Source: Candidatus Erginobacter occultus | Lineage (GTDB): Bacteria; Auribacterota; Erginobacteria; Erginobacterales; Erginobacteraceae | DNA length: 43,665 bases | Assembly (NCBI GenBank): GCA_030765265.1 | Contig: JAVCCZ010000061.1 | Coordinates: 1-43,665, forward strand | Direction of reading: 5' to 3' | In this document: piece by piece, positions 41,052 through 43,665 of the stretch | How the letters are laid out: every line of letters starts with the position of its first letter | Numbering within the stretch: the first letter of the stretch is position 1 | Notes under the pieces: model-generated | Databases searched by the model: none | What the model saw: only the letters and a program-made list of their open reading frames with translations | Told to the model about the DNA's origin: nothing | Position numbers and translations under genes: made by a program

Positions 41052-41843
41052 ATGAAAGCGACAAAATCAGCTGATCGGACGCGGGCGATCGGGATGATCC
41101 CCGCCCGCTGGGGGGCGACCCGGTTCCCGGGTAAGCTATTGGCCCGGCTCGGCGGCCGGTCGGTGATCGAGCGCGTCTACCGCCGGGCGGCGGAGGCGAT
41201 TCACCTCGACACGGTTTACGTGGCCACCGACGACCCCCGGATCGCCCGGGAAGTGGAGGGATTCGGAGGGAGGGTGATTATGACTTCTTCCCTTCCCCGG
41301 ACCGGGACCGAACGGTCGGCGGAGGCCTGCCGGGAGTTGGAAGCGGAGATCGTCATCAACATCCAGGGCGACGAGCCCTTCCTCCGGGGTGAAATGATCG
41401 ACACAGTGGTCCGGGAAATGGTCCGGGATCCGGGGTTGACGACGGTAACCCTGGTCCGGAAACTGGCGGGGGGCGCCTGGCTGGATGATCCCAACCAGGT
41501 CAAGGCGGTCCTCGACCGGGAGGGTTTCGCCCTCTATTTTTCCCGTTCCCCGATCCCGGCGCCGGGGCCCGCCCCGCCTCCGTTCGCTTTCAAGCATATC
41601 GGACTTTACGGGTACCGGGCGGATTTCTTAAGGCGCCTGGTCGAGCTGCCGCCGGGTCCGCTCGAGATCCAGGAACGGCTGGAGCAGCTCCGGGTCCTGG
41701 AATACGGCTACCGGATCAAGACCCTGGAGTCCGACTATGATACCATCGGGATCGATACCCCGGAAGACCTTAAACGGGCCCGGGCCCACCTGACTGATCT
41801 TCACCGCGGAGGCGCGGAGGCCGCGGAGGGAAAAATAGAGTAA
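41052..41843 (+). CDS. kdsB: CMP-Kdo synthetase KdsB with repeat-derived C-terminal tail
   Basis: Activates Kdo with CTP to CMP-Kdo, the donor for WaaA. The 263 residues show AIGMIPARWGATRFPGKLL, the nucleotide-binding start, TVYVATDDPRIA, INIQGDEPFL, FSRSPIPAPG, HIGLYGYRADFL, LEQLRVLEYGYRIK and GIDTPEDLKRARAHL, where the family normally ends. The last dozen or so residues (HRGGAEAAEGKIE) are encoded by the left arm of the palindromic repeat at 41801-41959, so the natural stop appears to have been displaced. ATG 41052 starts 8 nt after gmhB. Confidence 0.94.
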   Translation: MKATKSADRTRAIGMIPARWGATRFPGKLLARLGGRSVIERVYRRAAEAIHLDTVYVATDDPRIAREVEGFGGRVIMTSSLPRTGTERSAEACRELEAEIVINIQGDEPFLRGEMIDTVVREMVRDPGLTTVTLVRKLAGGAWLDDPNQVKAVLDREGFALYFSRSPIPAPGPAPPPFAFKHIGLYGYRADFLRRLVELPPGPLEIQERLEQLRVLEYGYRIKTLESDYDTIGIDTPEDLKRARAHLTDLHRGGAEAAEGKIE

Positions 41844-41959
41844 TTTCACTGCGGAGATTTCGGCAAGAGGGGGGAGATGAATTTCCCCCCTGGAGATCAT
41901 AGGTAGTTGGTATTCTCCGGGGATCGTTATATTCGTTTTCTCCGCGCCTCCGCGGTGAT
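41801..41959. repeat. Inverted-repeat element spanning the end of kdsB
   Basis: The arms TCACCGCGGAGGCGCGGAG (41801-41819) and CTCCGCGCCTCCGCGGTGA (41940-41958) are exact inverted copies about 120 nt apart. The left arm lies inside the kdsB reading frame and the right arm upstream of kdsA. The middle holds no gene. The architecture is similar to the element after lpxL. Confidence 0.8.
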
Positions 41960-42045
41960 AAAATTAGCCCCGGCCGTCAGGGATCTATGGTAAATATATA
42001 AACGATTAGGTCATAATTCGGGTTAAGGAAAAGCGGGATAACAAT

Positions 42046-42882
42046 ATGATGGAGAAAACCAGAGAATTCGAAATCGGGGCCGTCCCCTTCGGGGGGAGGC
42101 GTCCCCTGGTGCTTTTTGCCGGGCTCTGCGTGATCGAGAGCGAGGACCATACCCTCCGGATCGCCGGCCGGCTGCGGGAGATCTGCCGGGAAGTTCCCGT
42201 TCCGCTGGTCTTCAAGGCCTCCTACGACAAGGCTAACCGGACCTCGATCGAGTCCTACCGGGGGCCGGGACTGAAGAGGGGGCTGGAGATCCTTGCCCGG
42301 GTAAAGAAAGAATTGGGGCTCCCGATCCTGATTGATTTTCACCGCCCCGAGGACGCCGGACCGGTAAGCCGGGTGGCCGCGATTATCCAGGTTCCGGCCT
42401 TCCTCTGCCGCCAGACCGATATGCTGTTGGCGGCGGCGGAGACCGGACTGCCGGTGAACGTGAAAAAGGGCCAGTTCCTCGCCCCGGAAGATGTCCGGCA
42501 TATTAGCGCCAAATGCGAAGCGGCCAACAACCAAAAGGTCGTGATTACCGAGCGGGGGACGAGCTTCGGGTATCATAACCTGGTCAGCGATTTTCGGGCG
42601 CTTCCGATCATCCGGGGGTTCGGTTTTCCGGTGATCTTTGACGCCACCCATAGCGTTCAGCTCCCCGGGGGCGGGGAGGGCCGCAGCGGCGGGCGGAGGG
42701 AATTTGTCCCCGGCCTGGCCCGGGCGGCGGCGGCGGTGGGGGTCGACGGCCTCTTTCTGGAAACGCACGACCGCCCGGAAAAATCGCGTTCCGACGCGGC
42801 CAGCGTCTTCCCCCTGGATCAGCTGCCGGGGCTGCTGCGCCAGGTAACGACAATCGACCGGCTGGTGAAATCCGATGAATAA
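42046..42882 (+). CDS. kdsA: 3-deoxy-D-manno-octulosonate 8-phosphate synthase KdsA, metal-dependent class
   Basis: Condenses arabinose 5-phosphate with phosphoenolpyruvate. The 278 residues show FAGLCVIESEDHTLRIA, FKASYDKANRTSIESYRGPG, VPAFLCRQTDMLLAAAETG, VNVKKGQFLAPEDVRH, TERGTSFGYHNLVSDFRAL, FDATHSVQLPGG and SGGRREFVPGLARAA. Residue C28, with H202, E239 and D250, has exactly the spacing (174, 37, 11) of the metal ligands C11, H185, E222 and D233 of the Aquifex enzyme, so this is the metal-dependent class rather than the E. coli class with Asn. Two ATG codons (42046 and 42049) are possible. The stop overlaps kdsD by 8 nt. Confidence 0.95.
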   Translation: MMEKTREFEIGAVPFGGRRPLVLFAGLCVIESEDHTLRIAGRLREICREVPVPLVFKASYDKANRTSIESYRGPGLKRGLEILARVKKELGLPILIDFHRPEDAGPVSRVAAIIQVPAFLCRQTDMLLAAAETGLPVNVKKGQFLAPEDVRHISAKCEAANNQKVVITERGTSFGYHNLVSDFRALPIIRGFGFPVIFDATHSVQLPGGGEGRSGGRREFVPGLARAAAAVGVDGLFLETHDRPEKSRSDAASVFPLDQLPGLLRQVTTIDRLVKSDE

Positions 42883-43665
42883 GCGCCGGGAAAGCAAAGG
42901 CGGCGATCTTCTGCGGATCGCCCGCGAGGTCCTGCGGATCGAGGGGGAGGCCGTATTGGCCCTGATCCCCCGGCTGGGGCGGGAGTTCGAGACGGCGGTG
43001 GAGATTCTCTACCGCTGCCGGGGCCGGATTATCGTGGGCGGGATGGGGAAGGCCGGGATTATCGCCCGCAAGGTCTCCGCCACCCTGGCCAGCACCGGTT
43101 CCCCGAGCTTGAGCCTCCATCCGGTGGAGGCTCTCCACGGAGACCTGGGGATCGTCAGCGGGGACGACGCGGTGATAATGATCTCCCGGAGCGGGGAATC
43201 GGACGAGATCAAGAATCTGATCCCCTTCATCAAGCGGATGGGGATTCCCCTGATCGCGATCACCGGCAACTTGAAATCCGCCCTGGCCGCTCACAGTGAC
43301 GTGACCCTGGACGCCGCGGTGGAGAAGGAAGCCTGTCCGCTCAACCTGGCTCCCACCGCCAGCACCACCGCCGCCCTGGCGCTGGGCGACGCTCTGGCCG
43401 TGGCCCTGATCGAACAACGCGGTTTCGAGCCCGCCGACTTTGCCCGGCTCCATCCCGCCGGCGCCCTGGGCAAGAGCCTGCTCCTGAAAGTTTCGGACCT
43501 GATGCGGATCAAGGACGCCAACCCGGTGGTGGGGGAGGAGACCCCGGTCAAGGACGTGATCCTCCGAATCACCGCCGCCCGGGCGGGAGCGGCCAGCGTG
43601 GTGGACGGTTCCGGCCGGTTGTCCGGTTTCTTTACCGACGGTGACCTCCGCCGGCATATCGAGGA
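42875..43665 (+). CDS. kdsD: Arabinose-5-phosphate isomerase KdsD (cut by window edge)
   Basis: Makes arabinose 5-phosphate from ribulose 5-phosphate for KdsA. The frame opens at ATG 42875, overlapping the kdsA stop by 8 nt, and runs open to the last base (263 codons of an expected 320-330). Visible are the SIS domain (GRIIVGGMGKAGIIARKVSA, LHPVEALHGDLGIV, MISRSGESDEIKNLIPF, NLAPTASTTAALALGDALA), the RLHPAGALGK linker, and the first CBS domain plus the start of the second (DLMRIKDANPVV, SGFFTDGDLRRHIE). Position directly after kdsA supports KdsD over the similar GutQ. Confidence 0.93.
   Translation, partial: MNKRRESKGGDLLRIAREVLRIEGEAVLALIPRLGREFETAVEILYRCRGRIIVGGMGKAGIIARKVSATLASTGSPSLSLHPVEALHGDLGIVSGDDAVIMISRSGESDEIKNLIPFIKRMGIPLIAITGNLKSALAAHSDVTLDAAVEKEACPLNLAPTASTTAALALGDALAVALIEQRGFEPADFARLHPAGALGKSLLLKVSDLMRIKDANPVVGEETPVKDVILRITAARAGAASVVDGSGRLSGFFTDGDLRRHIE

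Overview
The window is 43.7 kb of GC-rich, gene-dense bacterial DNA from a Gram-negative (diderm) organism. Glycine is written mostly GGG and arginine mostly CGG. Nearly the whole Kdo/heptose/lipid A toolkit is present. The many exported multidomain proteins and the intergenic palindromic repeats resemble what is seen in uncultured PVC-type or related candidate phyla. That placement is inference and weak; no rRNA or tRNA gene is visible. Both ends cut a gene: typA on the left and kdsD on the right.

Left part, minus strand (1-5.9 kb): the first two thirds of the translational GTPase TypA/BipA; a rho-independent terminator; a three-subunit molybdenum hydroxylase operon of the xanthine/aldehyde dehydrogenase family (Mo, FAD and 2Fe-2S subunits with 4-nt overlaps); upstream of it, a transglutaminase-like lipoprotein. 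A decayed LEA-2-like fragment lies in the gap at 5.9-6.5 kb.

Envelope and secreted-protein part (6.5-20 kb): a Met-rich lipoprotein closed by a perfect terminator; a 1638-residue exported mosaic protein (NlpC/P60-like, SH3b, three lamin-tail domains, carbohydrate-binding-like domain, ComEC-type metallo-beta-lactamase fold, six 40-residue FG-GAP-like repeats); an STN plus NHL propeller protein; a small exported FMN-binding protein; a VWA protein broken by one base; an OprO/OprP-type porin; the lemA-htpX pair with a palindromic element between the two genes; and an SGNH hydrolase.

LPS part (20-43.7 kb, mostly plus strand): waaA-lpxK, lpxL, two family-9 heptosyltransferases, a DUF6941-like gene, a KdkA/WaaP-type sugar kinase, four further glycosyltransferases, a polysaccharide-deacetylase-like protein lacking catalytic residues, an O-antigen ligase/polymerase, then hldD, hldA, gmhB, kdsB, kdsA (metal-dependent class by its residues) and kdsD. 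Together these make Kdo and ADP-heptose, finish lipid A and build and cap the core. gmhA, the HldE adenylyltransferase half, lpxA-D/H/B and kdsC are not in view.

A minus-strand cluster of three SPFH genes interrupts this locus at 22.5-26.2 kb. Its first gene fuses a six-helix cation-diffusion-facilitator (CDF) membrane domain, with both HxxxD metal motifs intact, to an HflK-like SPFH domain. This cluster is the best candidate for an undescribed system. Several families of intergenic palindromic repeats sit against or inside gene ends throughout the window.
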